Shown in pieces: positions 29,556 through 37,896 of a DNA stretch of 64,000 nt. The notes under the pieces are model-generated. The model was not told where the DNA came from. It saw nothing but the letters and a program-made list of their open reading frames with translations, and did not search any database. The stretch is from the NCBI RefSeq assembly GCF_002042885.1, contig NZ_MVFY01000003.1:124001-188000 (forward strand). The letters are read 5' to 3'. Every line of letters starts with the position of its first letter. The first letter of the stretch is position 1. A program made the translations under genes and the position numbers. The stretch comes from Citrobacter portucalensis (GTDB lineage Bacteria > Pseudomonadota > Gammaproteobacteria > Enterobacterales > Enterobacteriaceae).

Positions 29556-30755
29556 ATGCGTAAACAAATTCTGATCGTGGGCGCCGGCTTTGCCGGTATG
29601 TGGGCAGCATTAAGCGCCGCACGACTGGCGGATAAACATCAGCAGGCAATTGATATTACAGTAATTGCGCCACAACCGGAGCTGCGTGTCCGCCCACGCT
29701 TTTATGAAAGCGCCGTTCATACGCTGGTCGCACCACTGCAACCGTTGTTTGACGTTACCGGCGTCAACTTCCTGCAAGGTCACGTCGAGCAAATCCACCC
29801 GGACTCTAAAGAGGTGAGCTGGAAAGATGCCAACGGTGACACTCATCTGCGTCGCTATGACCGCCTGGTGCTCGCCAGCGGAAGTCACGTAAACCGCGAC
29901 GCCGTCGCCGGTGCTGCCGAGCACGCGTTTGACCTCGACCAACTCGAGAGCGCCGCTGTACTGGAGCAGCACATTAATAATCTGGCATTACAACCGGAAA
30001 GTGAGGCTCGTAATACCGTGGTGGTCTGTGGTGGTGGTTTCACCGGGATAGAGATGGCGCTGGAATTACCGGGTCGTTTGCGCGAAATATTGGGCGCTGA
30101 TGCTAAGACCAGAGTTGTCGTAGTTGAACGCGGTGCTCAGCCGGGCGGACGCTGGAGCCAGGAATTACGTGACGTGATTATCGAAGCCTCTGCTGAACTG
30201 GGCGTCGAGTGGCTGGTCAATGCGGAAGTAGAGTGTGTGGATGCCTCCGGCGTCACGCTGAAAGATGGGCAGGTGATTGCCTCTCAGACGGTTATCTGGA
30301 CCGTCGGCGTGCAGGCTAATAACCTGACAGCACAGATTAATGCCCCGCGCGATCGCCAGGGCCGTCTGCATGTGAATGCTAATCTGCAGGTTGTGGGTCA
30401 CGATGATATCTACGCCACTGGCGATGTGGCCTATGCCGCCACCGACGACAAAGGCAACCATGCGTTAATGACCTGTCAGCACGCTATTTTGTTGGGTAAA
30501 TTTGCCGGTAATAACGCTGCGGCAGATCTGTTGGACGTAGCGCCATTGCCATATCGTCAGGAAAACTACGTCACCTGCCTGGATCTTGGTGCCTGGGGTG
30601 CGGTATATAGCGAAGGATGGGATCAGCAGGTGAAACTGACGCGCGCAGAAGCGAAGAAGCTGAAGGTGTCGATTGTCAGCGAGCTGATTTACCCACCGAA
30701 AGCAGACCGAGCAGTAGCATTTGAGATTGCCGACCCGCTGGCACCGTTTGTTTAA
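29556..30755 (+). CDS. NDH-2-like NAD(P)H/FAD-dependent oxidoreductase
   Basis: A 399-aa two-dinucleotide-binding flavoprotein of the pyridine nucleotide-disulfide oxidoreductase class I/NDH-2 group. The FAD-binding motif is ILIVGAGFAGMWAA (residues 5-18), the NAD(P)H motif VVVCGGGFTGIEMALEL (near 161), and the second FAD motif IYATGDVAYA (near 287). No redox-active CxxC is visible, which fits a quinone- or flavin-linked dehydrogenase rather than a disulfide reductase. It lacks the long C-terminal membrane-anchoring domain of Ndh. Substrate unknown; the divergent Rrf2 gene suggests control by iron, redox state or NO. Confidence 0.88.
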   Translation: MRKQILIVGAGFAGMWAALSAARLADKHQQAIDITVIAPQPELRVRPRFYESAVHTLVAPLQPLFDVTGVNFLQGHVEQIHPDSKEVSWKDANGDTHLRRYDRLVLASGSHVNRDAVAGAAEHAFDLDQLESAAVLEQHINNLALQPESEARNTVVVCGGGFTGIEMALELPGRLREILGADAKTRVVVVERGAQPGGRWSQELRDVIIEASAELGVEWLVNAEVECVDASGVTLKDGQVIASQTVIWTVGVQANNLTAQINAPRDRQGRLHVNANLQVVGHDDIYATGDVAYAATDDKGNHALMTCQHAILLGKFAGNNAAADLLDVAPLPYRQENYVTCLDLGAWGAVYSEGWDQQVKLTRAEAKKLKVSIVSELIYPPKADRAVAFEIADPLAPFV

Positions 30756-30763
30756 TAGGTTAT

Positions 30764-30985
30764 GCCGGATGCGGCCTACAAAGACACGCTGCCGTAGGCC
30801 TGATAAGCGTAGCGCATCAGGCAGTTCAGCGCACCAAGTCGGATGCGACCTACAAAGACACGCTGTCGTAGGCCTGATAAGCGTAGCGCATCAGGCAGTT
30901 CAGCGCACCAAGCCGGATGCGGCCTACAAAGACACGCTGCCGTAGGCCTGATAAGCGCAGCGCATCAGGCAGCACAGCGCACAGA
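30764..30985. repeat. BIME: three tandem 74-bp REP repeats
   Basis: Three near-identical 74-bp units start at 30764, 30838 and 30912. Each reads (G)CCGGATGCG..CCTACAAAGACACGC then GTAGGCCTGATAAGCG..GCGCATCAGGCAG, i.e. two inverted REP halves. Only a few bases differ between copies. Confidence 0.93.
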
Positions 30986-30993
30986 TCTACAAA

Positions 30994-31743
30994 CTATGCT
31001 GTCCCAGCGTAGATATCAAACCGATGCCCTTTCGTCACTACCGCGTTCGGCGTGGCGACATCCGCCAGCGGCGGCGCGTAATCTGGGCGCTTCACCACCA
31101 CACGTTTGGTGGCCAACTGACGCGCAGGCTCCAGCAGCCCATCCGCATCTAAATCCGGCCCCACCAGCGACTGAAACACCCGCATCTCTTTTTTCACCAG
31201 CGCGCTTTTCTGCTTATGTGGAAACATCGGATCGAGGTACACCACCTGCGGGCGCGGCATGATATCGGTTAACGCCGTCAGGCTCGACGCATGGATCAGC
31301 TGTAAACGTTCCTGCAGCCACGGACCGATTTCCGGGTCGGCATAGCCGCGCGCCAGGCCATCATCAAGCAGCGCCGCCACTACCGGATTACGTTCCAGCA
31401 TTCGTACGCGGCAGCCTACCGAGGCCAGTACAAACGCATCGCGCCCCAGCCCTGCGGTTGCATCGACCACATCCGGCAGGTAATCGCCTTTAATGCCAAC
31501 CGCCTTCGCCACCGCTTCACCGCGTCCACCGCCAAATTTGCGCCGATGGGCCATCGCACCGCCCACGAAATCCACGAAGATACCGCCGAGTTTGGGTTCA
31601 TCACGTTTGCGCAGTTCCAGATGTTCCGGCGTCATCACCAGCGCCATCAGGTTATCTTCATCGTGTTCCAGTCCCCAGCGGGCGGCAAGAACAGATAAGG
31701 CGCCGTCTCCGGCGCCTGTTTCATCTACTAAGCAGATTTTCAA
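30994..31743 (-). CDS. rsmJ: 16S rRNA (guanine-1516-N2)-methyltransferase RsmJ
   Basis: SAM-dependent methyltransferase for G1516 of 16S rRNA, 249 aa (250 in E. coli). The SAM-binding segment is [19 protein letters not shown] (about residues 98-116) and the catalytic motif is YLDPMFP (about 170). In E. coli it is co-transcribed with prlC; here an ERIC element fills the space between them. Confidence 0.96.
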   Translation of the reverse strand: MKICLVDETGAGDGALSVLAARWGLEHDEDNLMALVMTPEHLELRKRDEPKLGGIFVDFVGGAMAHRRKFGGGRGEAVAKAVGIKGDYLPDVVDATAGLGRDAFVLASVGCRVRMLERNPVVAALLDDGLARGYADPEIGPWLQERLQLIHASSLTALTDIMPRPQVVYLDPMFPHKQKSALVKKEMRVFQSLVGPDLDADGLLEPARQLATKRVVVKRPDYAPPLADVATPNAVVTKGHRFDIYAGTA

Positions 31744-31750
31744 TTCCGCT

Positions 31751-31876
31751 TTACCCTAAATAATTCGAGTTGCATCAAGACAACAAGTGAAGGAATCCCT
31801 GGGAACGTACAAATAGTACGTGACCAGGGTGAGTGAGCGCAGTTGCCGAAGAGGCAGCTTGAAGTATGACGGGTAA
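31751..31876. repeat. ERIC element between prlC and rsmJ
   Basis: A 126-bp element with terminal TTACCC...GGGTAA. Outer arm TTCGAGTTGC and right arm GCAGCTTGAAGTATGACGGG, and centre CTGGGAACGTACAAATAGTACGTGACCAGGG (arms CTGG/CCAG; ACGTAC/GTACGT), match the ERIC consensus. It starts 7 bases upstream of the rsmJ start and ends 1 base from the prlC stop. Confidence 0.88.
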
Positions 31877-31877
31877 A

Positions 31878-33920
31878 TCAGCCTTTGATCCCGTAATGCT
31901 CCAGCATTGCATCCAGCTGTGGCTCGCGGCCACGGAAGCGCTTGAACAGTTCCATCGGCTCTTCAGAACCGCCACGGGTGAGGATGTTATCGAGGAACGA
32001 TTGTCCGGTCTGACGGTTGAAAATCCCTTCATCTTCGAAGCGAGAGAAGGCATCTGCCGCCAGTACGTCTGCCCACAGATAGCTGTAGTAACCCGCTGCG
32101 TAGCCACCAGCAAAAATGTGGCTGAAGGCATGCGGGAAGCGGCCCCACGTTGGGCCCGGCACCACGGCGACCTGTTTTTTAATTTCCGCCAGCGTCTCGA
32201 GGATTTTAGCCCCTTGCTGCGGGTTAAACTCCGCGTGCAGACGGAAATCAAACAGACCGAACTCCAGTTGACGCAGAATAAACAGCGCTGCCTGGTAGTT
32301 TTTCGCCGCCAGCATTTTATCCAGCAGTTCCTTCGGCAGCGGCTCACCGGTCTCAAAGTGACCAGAGATAAACGCCAACGCTTCCGGCTCCCAACACCAG
32401 TTCTCCATAAACTGGCTCGGCAGTTCGACCGCATCCCATGGCACACCGTTGATACCTGAAACGCCCGCGGTTTCGACACGGGTCAGCATATGGTGCAGAC
32501 CGTGGCCGAACTCGTGGAACAGGGTGATCACTTCGTCGTGGGTGAACAGCGCCGGTTTGCCGTTCACCGGACGGTTAAAGTTACAGGTCAGGTAAGCGAC
32601 CGGCTTTTGCAATGTGCCGTCTGCCTTACGCATCTGGCCGACACAGTCGTCCATCCACGCCCCGCCGCGTTTGTGTTCACGGGCATACAGATCAAGATAG
32701 AAGCTGCCGCGCAGCTCGTTGTTTTCATCGTACAGCTCGAAGAAACGAACTTCCGGATGCCAGACGTCCACATCGGTGCGCTCTTTGGCGGTGATGCCAT
32801 AAATACGTTTAACGACTTCAAACAGACCGTTAACGGCTTTGTTTTCCGGGAAGTAAGGACGCAGCTGCTCGTCGCTGATGCTGTAGAGGTGCTGTTTTTG
32901 TTTCTCGCTGTAGTAAGCGATATCCCACGGCTGTAGCTCATCAACACCAAATTCCGCTTTCGCGAAGGCGCGCAGCTGAGCCAGCTCTTTCTCACCCTGC
33001 GGACGGGCACGTTTCGCCAGGTCGGTCAGGAAGTCGAGTACCTGCTGCGGGTTCTCCGCCATTTTGGTAGCCAGAGATTTAAAGGCGTAGCTTTCAAAGC
33101 CCAGCAGTTGTGCCAGTTCGTGGCGCAGCGCGAGGATCTCTTCCATTATCGGGCTGTTGTCCCATTTGCCCGCGTTTGGCCCCTGGTCAGATGCGCGCGT
33201 GGAGTATGCACGATACATCTCTTCACGCAGCCCCTGGTTATCACAGTAGGTCATCACCGGCAGGTAGCTTGGGATATCCAGGGTTAACAGATAGCCTTCC
33301 TGCTCTTTGGCTTCAGCCTGCGCTTTTGCGGCGGCCAGCGCGCTTTCCGGCATCCCGGCAAGTTCCGCTTCGTCGGTCACCAGCTTGGTCCAGCCCATCG
33401 TAGCATCGAGGACGTTATTGCTGTACAGGTTGCCGAGCTCAGACAGGCGGGTGGCAATCTCACCATAGCGCTGCTGTTTTTCCTTCGGCAGACCAATACC
33501 AGAAAGCTCAAAATCGCGCAGCGCGTTATCAACCGCTTTTTTCTGTGCGGTGTTCAGGGTGGCGTAATGATCGCCATCACGCAGGTCGCGGTACGCTTTG
33601 TACAGGCCTTCATGTTGTCCAACCCAGGTACTGTATTCAGACAGCAGCGGCAGCGTTTGTTCGTAGGCTTCACGCAGTTCCGGGCTGTTTTTCACCGAGT
33701 TCAGGTGGCTAACCGGAGAGAAAATACGCCCCAGCACATCGTCAACTTCCGCCAACGGCTGGCAGAGGTTTTCCCAGGTGTACGGCGCGCCCTGTGCGAC
33801 TACGCGCTCCACATTCTCGCGACAGTCGTTCAACGCCTTAGTGACGGCAGGCACAACGTGCTCTGGCTGAATTTTAGAAAACGGCGGCAGTTCGAAGGGA
33901 GTCAGCAATGGATTGGTCAT
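31878..33920 (-). CDS. prlC: Oligopeptidase A
   Basis: Cytoplasmic M3-family zinc metallopeptidase, 680 aa, that degrades short peptides including cleaved signal peptides. The zinc motif HEFGHGLHH lies near residue 469 (His, Glu, His), with the third ligand Glu in the downstream ELPSQFMENW segment. A sigma-32 promoter lies just upstream, as known for E. coli prlC. Confidence 0.97.
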   Translation of the reverse strand: MTNPLLTPFELPPFSKIQPEHVVPAVTKALNDCRENVERVVAQGAPYTWENLCQPLAEVDDVLGRIFSPVSHLNSVKNSPELREAYEQTLPLLSEYSTWVGQHEGLYKAYRDLRDGDHYATLNTAQKKAVDNALRDFELSGIGLPKEKQQRYGEIATRLSELGNLYSNNVLDATMGWTKLVTDEAELAGMPESALAAAKAQAEAKEQEGYLLTLDIPSYLPVMTYCDNQGLREEMYRAYSTRASDQGPNAGKWDNSPIMEEILALRHELAQLLGFESYAFKSLATKMAENPQQVLDFLTDLAKRARPQGEKELAQLRAFAKAEFGVDELQPWDIAYYSEKQKQHLYSISDEQLRPYFPENKAVNGLFEVVKRIYGITAKERTDVDVWHPEVRFFELYDENNELRGSFYLDLYAREHKRGGAWMDDCVGQMRKADGTLQKPVAYLTCNFNRPVNGKPALFTHDEVITLFHEFGHGLHHMLTRVETAGVSGINGVPWDAVELPSQFMENWCWEPEALAFISGHFETGEPLPKELLDKMLAAKNYQAALFILRQLEFGLFDFRLHAEFNPQQGAKILETLAEIKKQVAVVPGPTWGRFPHAFSHIFAGGYAAGYYSYLWADVLAADAFSRFEDEGIFNRQTGQSFLDNILTRGGSEEPMELFKRFRGREPQLDAMLEHYGIKG

Positions 33921-33985
33921 TAGCGCGGTCCTGTTGAAAAGAGTGAATGAAGCGCGTATCCGGCGCTGTGCATATTAATTTGTAC

Positions 33986-34012
33986 AATGGGGTTAAGTGT
34001 AGAGGATTTCAA
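33986..34012 (-). promoter_or_regulatory. sigma-32 (heat-shock) promoter of prlC
   Basis: Minus strand: TTGAAA (34007-34012), 14-bp spacer, CCCCATT (33986-33992). This agrees with the RpoH consensus CTTGAAA-N13-15-CCCCATNT and places transcription start about 55-60 bases before the prlC ATG. Confidence 0.85.
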
Positions 34013-34031
34013 TGCTAACCGTGATGGAAAG

Positions 34032-34063
34032 ACGCCCGGTGACGCTGCGCTTACCGGGCCTAC
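34032..34063. repeat. REP-like element
   Basis: CGCCCGGTGACGCTGCGCTTACCGGGCCTAC in the divergent prlC/rlmJ gap. Confidence 0.6.
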
Positions 34064-34128
34064 GGGTAATCCGTGTCGATCTGCTGTAAACTGTGGCAAA
34101 TCGTCATTTCAGCGGAATTTCATTACCC

Positions 34129-34971
34129 ATGCTCAGTTATCGCCACAGTTATCACGCAGGCAACCACGCCGACGTCCTTAAACACACCGTTCAGAGCCTG
34201 ATCATTGAATCGCTCAAAGAGAAAGAAAAACCGTTTCTTTATCTGGACACCCATGCTGGTGCTGGCCGTTATCAGCTGAGCAGTGAGCATGCCGAACGCA
34301 CCGGTGAATACCTGGAAGGGATCGCCCGTATCTGGCAGCAGGACGATTTGCCTGCCGAACTGGAACCCTACATTGGCGTAGTGCAGCACTTCAACCGTAG
34401 CGGTCAGTTGCGCTACTACCCAGGCTCTCCGTTAATTGCTCGCCAGCTGCTGCGCGAACAGGACAGTCTGCAATTAACTGAACTGCACCCGAGCGACTTC
34501 CCTCTGCTGCGCGGCGAATTCCAGAAAGATGAGCGCGCTCGCGTGGCCAAAGCCGATGGTTATCAGCAGCTGAAAGCAAAATTACCGCCGGTTTCCCGTC
34601 GTGGGTTGATCCTTATCGATCCACCCTACGAAATCAAAAGCGACTACCAGGCAGTAGTGACCGGTATTAACGAAGGCTACAAACGTTTCGCGACCGGCAC
34701 CTATGCGTTGTGGTATCCAGTGGTTCTGCGCCAACAAATCAAGCGCATGATCCACGATCTCGAAGACACCGGCATCCGCAAAATTCTGCAAATTGAGCTG
34801 GCAGTACGCCCGGACAGCGATCAGCGCGGCATGACGGCATCCGGCATGATTGTGATTAACCCACCGTGGAAGCTGGAGCAGCAGATGAACAACGTCCTGC
34901 CGTGGTTGCACAGCAAACTGGTTCCGACAGGAACCGGGCATACTTCCGTAAGCTGGATAGTGCCGGAGTAA
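34129..34971 (+). CDS. rlmJ: 23S rRNA (adenine-2030-N6)-methyltransferase RlmJ
   Basis: Methylates A2030 of 23S rRNA; 280 aa as in E. coli. The N-terminus MLSYRHSYHAGNHADVLKH is the conserved opening of the family, and the catalytic motif is LIDPPYE (about residues 163-169). The start at 34129 is chosen by homology over an in-frame start 12 codons upstream. Confidence 0.96.
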   Translation: MLSYRHSYHAGNHADVLKHTVQSLIIESLKEKEKPFLYLDTHAGAGRYQLSSEHAERTGEYLEGIARIWQQDDLPAELEPYIGVVQHFNRSGQLRYYPGSPLIARQLLREQDSLQLTELHPSDFPLLRGEFQKDERARVAKADGYQQLKAKLPPVSRRGLILIDPPYEIKSDYQAVVTGINEGYKRFATGTYALWYPVVLRQQIKRMIHDLEDTGIRKILQIELAVRPDSDQRGMTASGMIVINPPWKLEQQMNNVLPWLHSKLVPTGTGHTSVSWIVPE

Positions 34972-35024
34972 TCGCAGCCATCGGTGGAACCTTTTAATAT
35001 CAGGTATACAATCGCGAATATTTT

Positions 35025-35053
35025 GGCGGATGGCGTAACGCTTCTCCGCCCTA
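35025..35053. repeat. REP-like element upstream of gor
   Basis: GGCGGATGGCGTAACGCTTCTCCGCCCTAC, ending about 23 bases before the gor start. Confidence 0.6.
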
Positions 35054-35075
35054 CAATGAACATAAAGGAGCGGTC

Positions 35076-36428
35076 ATGACCAAGCACTATGATTACATCG
35101 CTATTGGCGGCGGCAGCGGCGGTATTGCCTCCATTAACCGTGCAGCAATGTACGGTCAAAAATGCGCACTGATTGAAGCCAAAGAGTTAGGCGGCACCTG
35201 CGTTAACGTTGGCTGCGTACCGAAGAAAGTGATGTGGCATGCCGCACAGGTCCGCGAAGCGATCCACATGTACGGTCCGGATTACGGTTTCGACACCACC
35301 ATCAATAAGTTCGACTGGGATAAACTGATCGCCACGCGTACCGCTTATATCGATCGTATTCATACCTCGTACGACAACGTGCTGGGAAAAAATAATGTCG
35401 ATGTGATCAAAGGCTTTGCGCGCTTCGTTGATGCAAAAACCGTTGAAGTGAATGGTGAAATCATCACTGCCGATCATATTTTGATTGCCACTGGTGGTCG
35501 CCCGAGTCGCCCGGCTGTCCCTGGCGCGGAATACGGTATTGATTCTAATGGTTTCTTTGAGCTGCCAGCGTTACCAGAACGCGTGGCTGTTGTTGGTGCA
35601 GGCTACATTGCCGTTGAGCTGGCTGGTGTGATTAACGGCCTGGGTGCCCAAACGCACCTGTTCGTACGCAAACACGCGCCGCTGCGTAGCTTTGACCCGA
35701 TGATCGTCGACACGCTGGTTGAGGTAATGAACGCCGAAGGCCCGACTCTGCATACTCACGCGATTCCAAAAGCGGTTGTTAAAAACGCTGACGGCAGCCT
35801 GACCCTGCAACTGGAAGATGGTCGTAGCGAAACGGTAGACTGCCTGATTTGGGCGATTGGTCGTGAGCCAGAAACGGACAACTTCAATCTGGCTGTTACC
35901 GGCGTGAAAACCAACGAAAAAGGCTACATCGTCGTTGATAAATTCCAGAACACCAGCGTGCCGGGTATTTATGCCGTCGGCGACAATACCGGTGCCGTTG
36001 AGCTGACGCCGGTTGCCGTTGCCGCGGGCCGTCGCCTGTCCGAGCGTCTGTTTAACAACAAACCGGACGAGCATCTGGACTACAACAACATCCCGACCGT
36101 GGTCTTCAGCCACCCGCCAATTGGCACCGTGGGCCTAACCGAGCAGCAGGCTCGCGAACAGCACGGCGATGACCAGGTGAAAGTGTATAAATCATCATTT
36201 ACCGCGATGTATACCGCTGTCACCACACACCGTCAGCCGTGCCGTATGAAGCTGGTTTGCGTGGGTCCGGAAGAGAAGATTGTTGGTATTCATGGCATCG
36301 GTTTTGGCATGGACGAAATGCTGCAAGGCTTCGCGGTGGCGCTGAAAATGGGCGCAACCAAGAAAGACTTTGATAACACCGTTGCGATTCACCCAACAGC
36401 GGCAGAAGAGTTCGTTACCATGCGTTAA
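35076..36428 (+). CDS. gor: Glutathione reductase
   Basis: NADPH-dependent FAD disulfide oxidoreductase that regenerates reduced glutathione. It is 450 aa. FAD motif [11 protein letters not shown], redox-active disulfide [13 protein letters not shown] (Cys42, Cys47), NADPH motif [14 protein letters not shown], and the C-terminal catalytic HPTAAEE. AAAGGAG lies 8 bases upstream of the ATG. OxyR-regulated in E. coli. It marks the left edge of an AT-rich, non-E. coli segment. Confidence 0.98.
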   Translation: MTKHYDYIAIGGGSGGIASINRAAMYGQKCALIEAKELGGTCVNVGCVPKKVMWHAAQVREAIHMYGPDYGFDTTINKFDWDKLIATRTAYIDRIHTSYDNVLGKNNVDVIKGFARFVDAKTVEVNGEIITADHILIATGGRPSRPAVPGAEYGIDSNGFFELPALPERVAVVGAGYIAVELAGVINGLGAQTHLFVRKHAPLRSFDPMIVDTLVEVMNAEGPTLHTHAIPKAVVKNADGSLTLQLEDGRSETVDCLIWAIGREPETDNFNLAVTGVKTNEKGYIVVDKFQNTSVPGIYAVGDNTGAVELTPVAVAAGRRLSERLFNNKPDEHLDYNNIPTVVFSHPPIGTVGLTEQQAREQHGDDQVKVYKSSFTAMYTAVTTHRQPCRMKLVCVGPEEKIVGIHGIGFGMDEMLQGFAVALKMGATKKDFDNTVAIHPTAAEEFVTMR

Positions 36429-36435
36429 TCTGAAT

Positions 36436-36473
36436 GACCGGTGTCAGGAAATGAGCAATTCCCCGACACCGGT
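36436..36473. terminator. Hairpin at the gor / pentapeptide-gene convergence
   Basis: ACCGGTGTC and GACACCGGT form a 9-bp perfect stem, with a further inner pairing GGAAAT/ATTTCC-like. There is no T run, so termination is not certain. It spans the stop codon of the pentapeptide gene. Confidence 0.45.
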
Positions 36474-36872
36474 ACACTCTTCAAAAACAAACATCCTCCG
36501 ATGCACATTCAGCAGACGCATTCCCGCCACATTGCAACGTCGTAGAACCACAGGCTGTACGATCACGCAGTATGAAAACCAAACATTCCGCATGACACAA
36601 TCTTCGAAAATAAGATTTTCAAGATAACAACGATTCAGAGTTAAATTTGCGAAAAGAATATTATTAAAACTACTATTAATTAAATTACTGCGAAAGAATA
36701 TCGCTTTTACAGGCTGACTCTGAATATGCTGATCTATGAATTGCTGGTGTTCTTGCAAGCCATTCACAGCAAATTGCGTGGATTTATCTCCTTGATGTTG
36801 CAAAGTATTTTTCTCACGAGTATTTTGCAAACACAAAGGGGTAATCCCCTGACGCTTAGCGTTAAGGTTCAT
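36444..36872 (-). CDS. Pentapeptide-repeat-like protein
   Basis: 142 aa, not recognised as a named gene. After a polar N-terminus (residues 1-55, no signal peptide) comes a run of about nine five-residue repeats from about residue 60 to 103: FRSNL-INSSF-NNILF-ANLTL is the clearest stretch, then NRCYL, ENLIF, EDCVM, RNVWF, SYCVI. Central L/F/M at each repeat suggests a right-handed beta-helix. The C-terminus loses the pattern. A GGAAT tract lies before the ATG. Lower GC than the flanking backbone genes. Divergent from the caspase-fold gene 191 bp away, and sits where E. coli has ars/acid-resistance genes. Confidence 0.7.
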   Translation of the reverse strand: MNLNAKRQGITPLCLQNTREKNTLQHQGDKSTQFAVNGLQEHQQFIDQHIQSQPVKAIFFRSNLINSSFNNILFANLTLNRCYLENLIFEDCVMRNVWFSYCVIVQPVVLRRCNVAGMRLLNVHRRMFVFEECTGVGELLIS

Positions 36873-37063
36873 AAAGATTCCAATAATTGTGACGTTATCC
36901 GGACAGATAACAAATAAGAGGGACCTTTAAATGACCTGTTTAGCTACCTGGAAACAAGACCGTTTTTATCCAGTTATTTGCAGAGTTGCGTAACGATATA
37001 AAAGTTCAAAAACACAGTTATTACACAAACAAAAAAGAATAATTTCACTTAGGTGTATATTTC

Positions 37064-37771
37064 ATGCCAAAAAGTAAAAGCAGTAATTGTATCCTGGTCA
37101 TTGAATCCCCTTGGAAACTGGATGACCATGATTCCAATCGTTCTTCGGTCGTTCCATTTATTCAAGGAATCGCCAGACTCCAGGGCGACACTGAGGTCTA
37201 TTTTCTAAATTTCTACAATAAGAAGAGTTTCGAAATTGCCCTTGAGTGCCTGTGTATGCAGGTTTTTCGCAATACAATTGTTTACGTCGCAGCGCATGGT
37301 AGCGAATCACACATTGGCGGCATTTTGCTGAAAGATATTCTAAAAGCAGTCAGTGAAAAAGCCGCAGACAATAACATCAGTGGGTTGATGCTGGGATCGT
37401 GTTTTGCAGGAACCAAAACTCAGCTGTTGAAAGAGTACACTCAGGGAAGTGGTTTGCGCTGGTGTGCAGGTTACTCTTCATCATGTGACTGGTTGACCGG
37501 AACAATGATTGACAGCGCTATCATCAGTAACGCCCTCAGCATTAAGAAGTCACATTACGCGAGTCGCGAGAAAATGGTTCAGGCTTTCGCTTGTGCAGTT
37601 GCGCCTTTTGCGCCCGGTGCCGTCATCGGCCAGAACAAAAAAGACAACAGCGTTCCCCTTTATCAATCGTTGAAGATTGTTATTCAACCTGAAGGTCAGG
37701 GGTACCATGCTCTCGTTTCCTCTGAAGAAATATTTGCGCAAGCACAAGCAAACTATGTGCAGGAAGAATAG
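37064..37771 (+). CDS. Predicted clan CD (caspase/CHAT-fold) cysteine peptidase-like protein
   Basis: 235 aa, single domain, no signal peptide or membrane segment. The hallmarks of caspase-fold peptidases are visible: a hydrophobic strand ending in His-Gly (IVYVAAHGS, His78-Gly79) and, 35 residues later, a second strand ending in the nucleophile Cys (GLMLGSCFAGT, Cys113), with the usual small residue before it. Opening LVIESPW...SVVPFIQGIARL resembles conserved N-termini of uncharacterised caspase/CHAT-like proteins. AGGTG lies 9 bases before the ATG. Divergent from a pentapeptide-repeat gene. No toxin, CRISPR or gasdermin partner is next to it. Role unknown; proteolysis, immunity or regulated cell death are possible. 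Confidence 0.7.
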   Translation: MPKSKSSNCILVIESPWKLDDHDSNRSSVVPFIQGIARLQGDTEVYFLNFYNKKSFEIALECLCMQVFRNTIVYVAAHGSESHIGGILLKDILKAVSEKAADNNISGLMLGSCFAGTKTQLLKEYTQGSGLRWCAGYSSSCDWLTGTMIDSAIISNALSIKKSHYASREKMVQAFACAVAPFAPGAVIGQNKKDNSVPLYQSLKIVIQPEGQGYHALVSSEEIFAQAQANYVQEE

Positions 37772-37896
37772 GAATACATTGCTTAACTCATCACCCGATA
37801 TCGACGTGCTGTTGTAACCGAGCAGGCATGTTATACCGGTTCATGGAGAAAAATCATCCAGCCTGCAAAACGCGTCAGGCTGGATAACGCCAGAGG

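Noticed and set aside
30764-30985. CRISPR array
   Set aside because: The tandem units are adjacent 74-bp copies without unique spacers and contain inverted REP halves; no cas genes near.
31775-32479. 234-codon frame on the minus strand over prlC and the ERIC element
   Set aside because: Out-of-frame reading of prlC running into a repeat.
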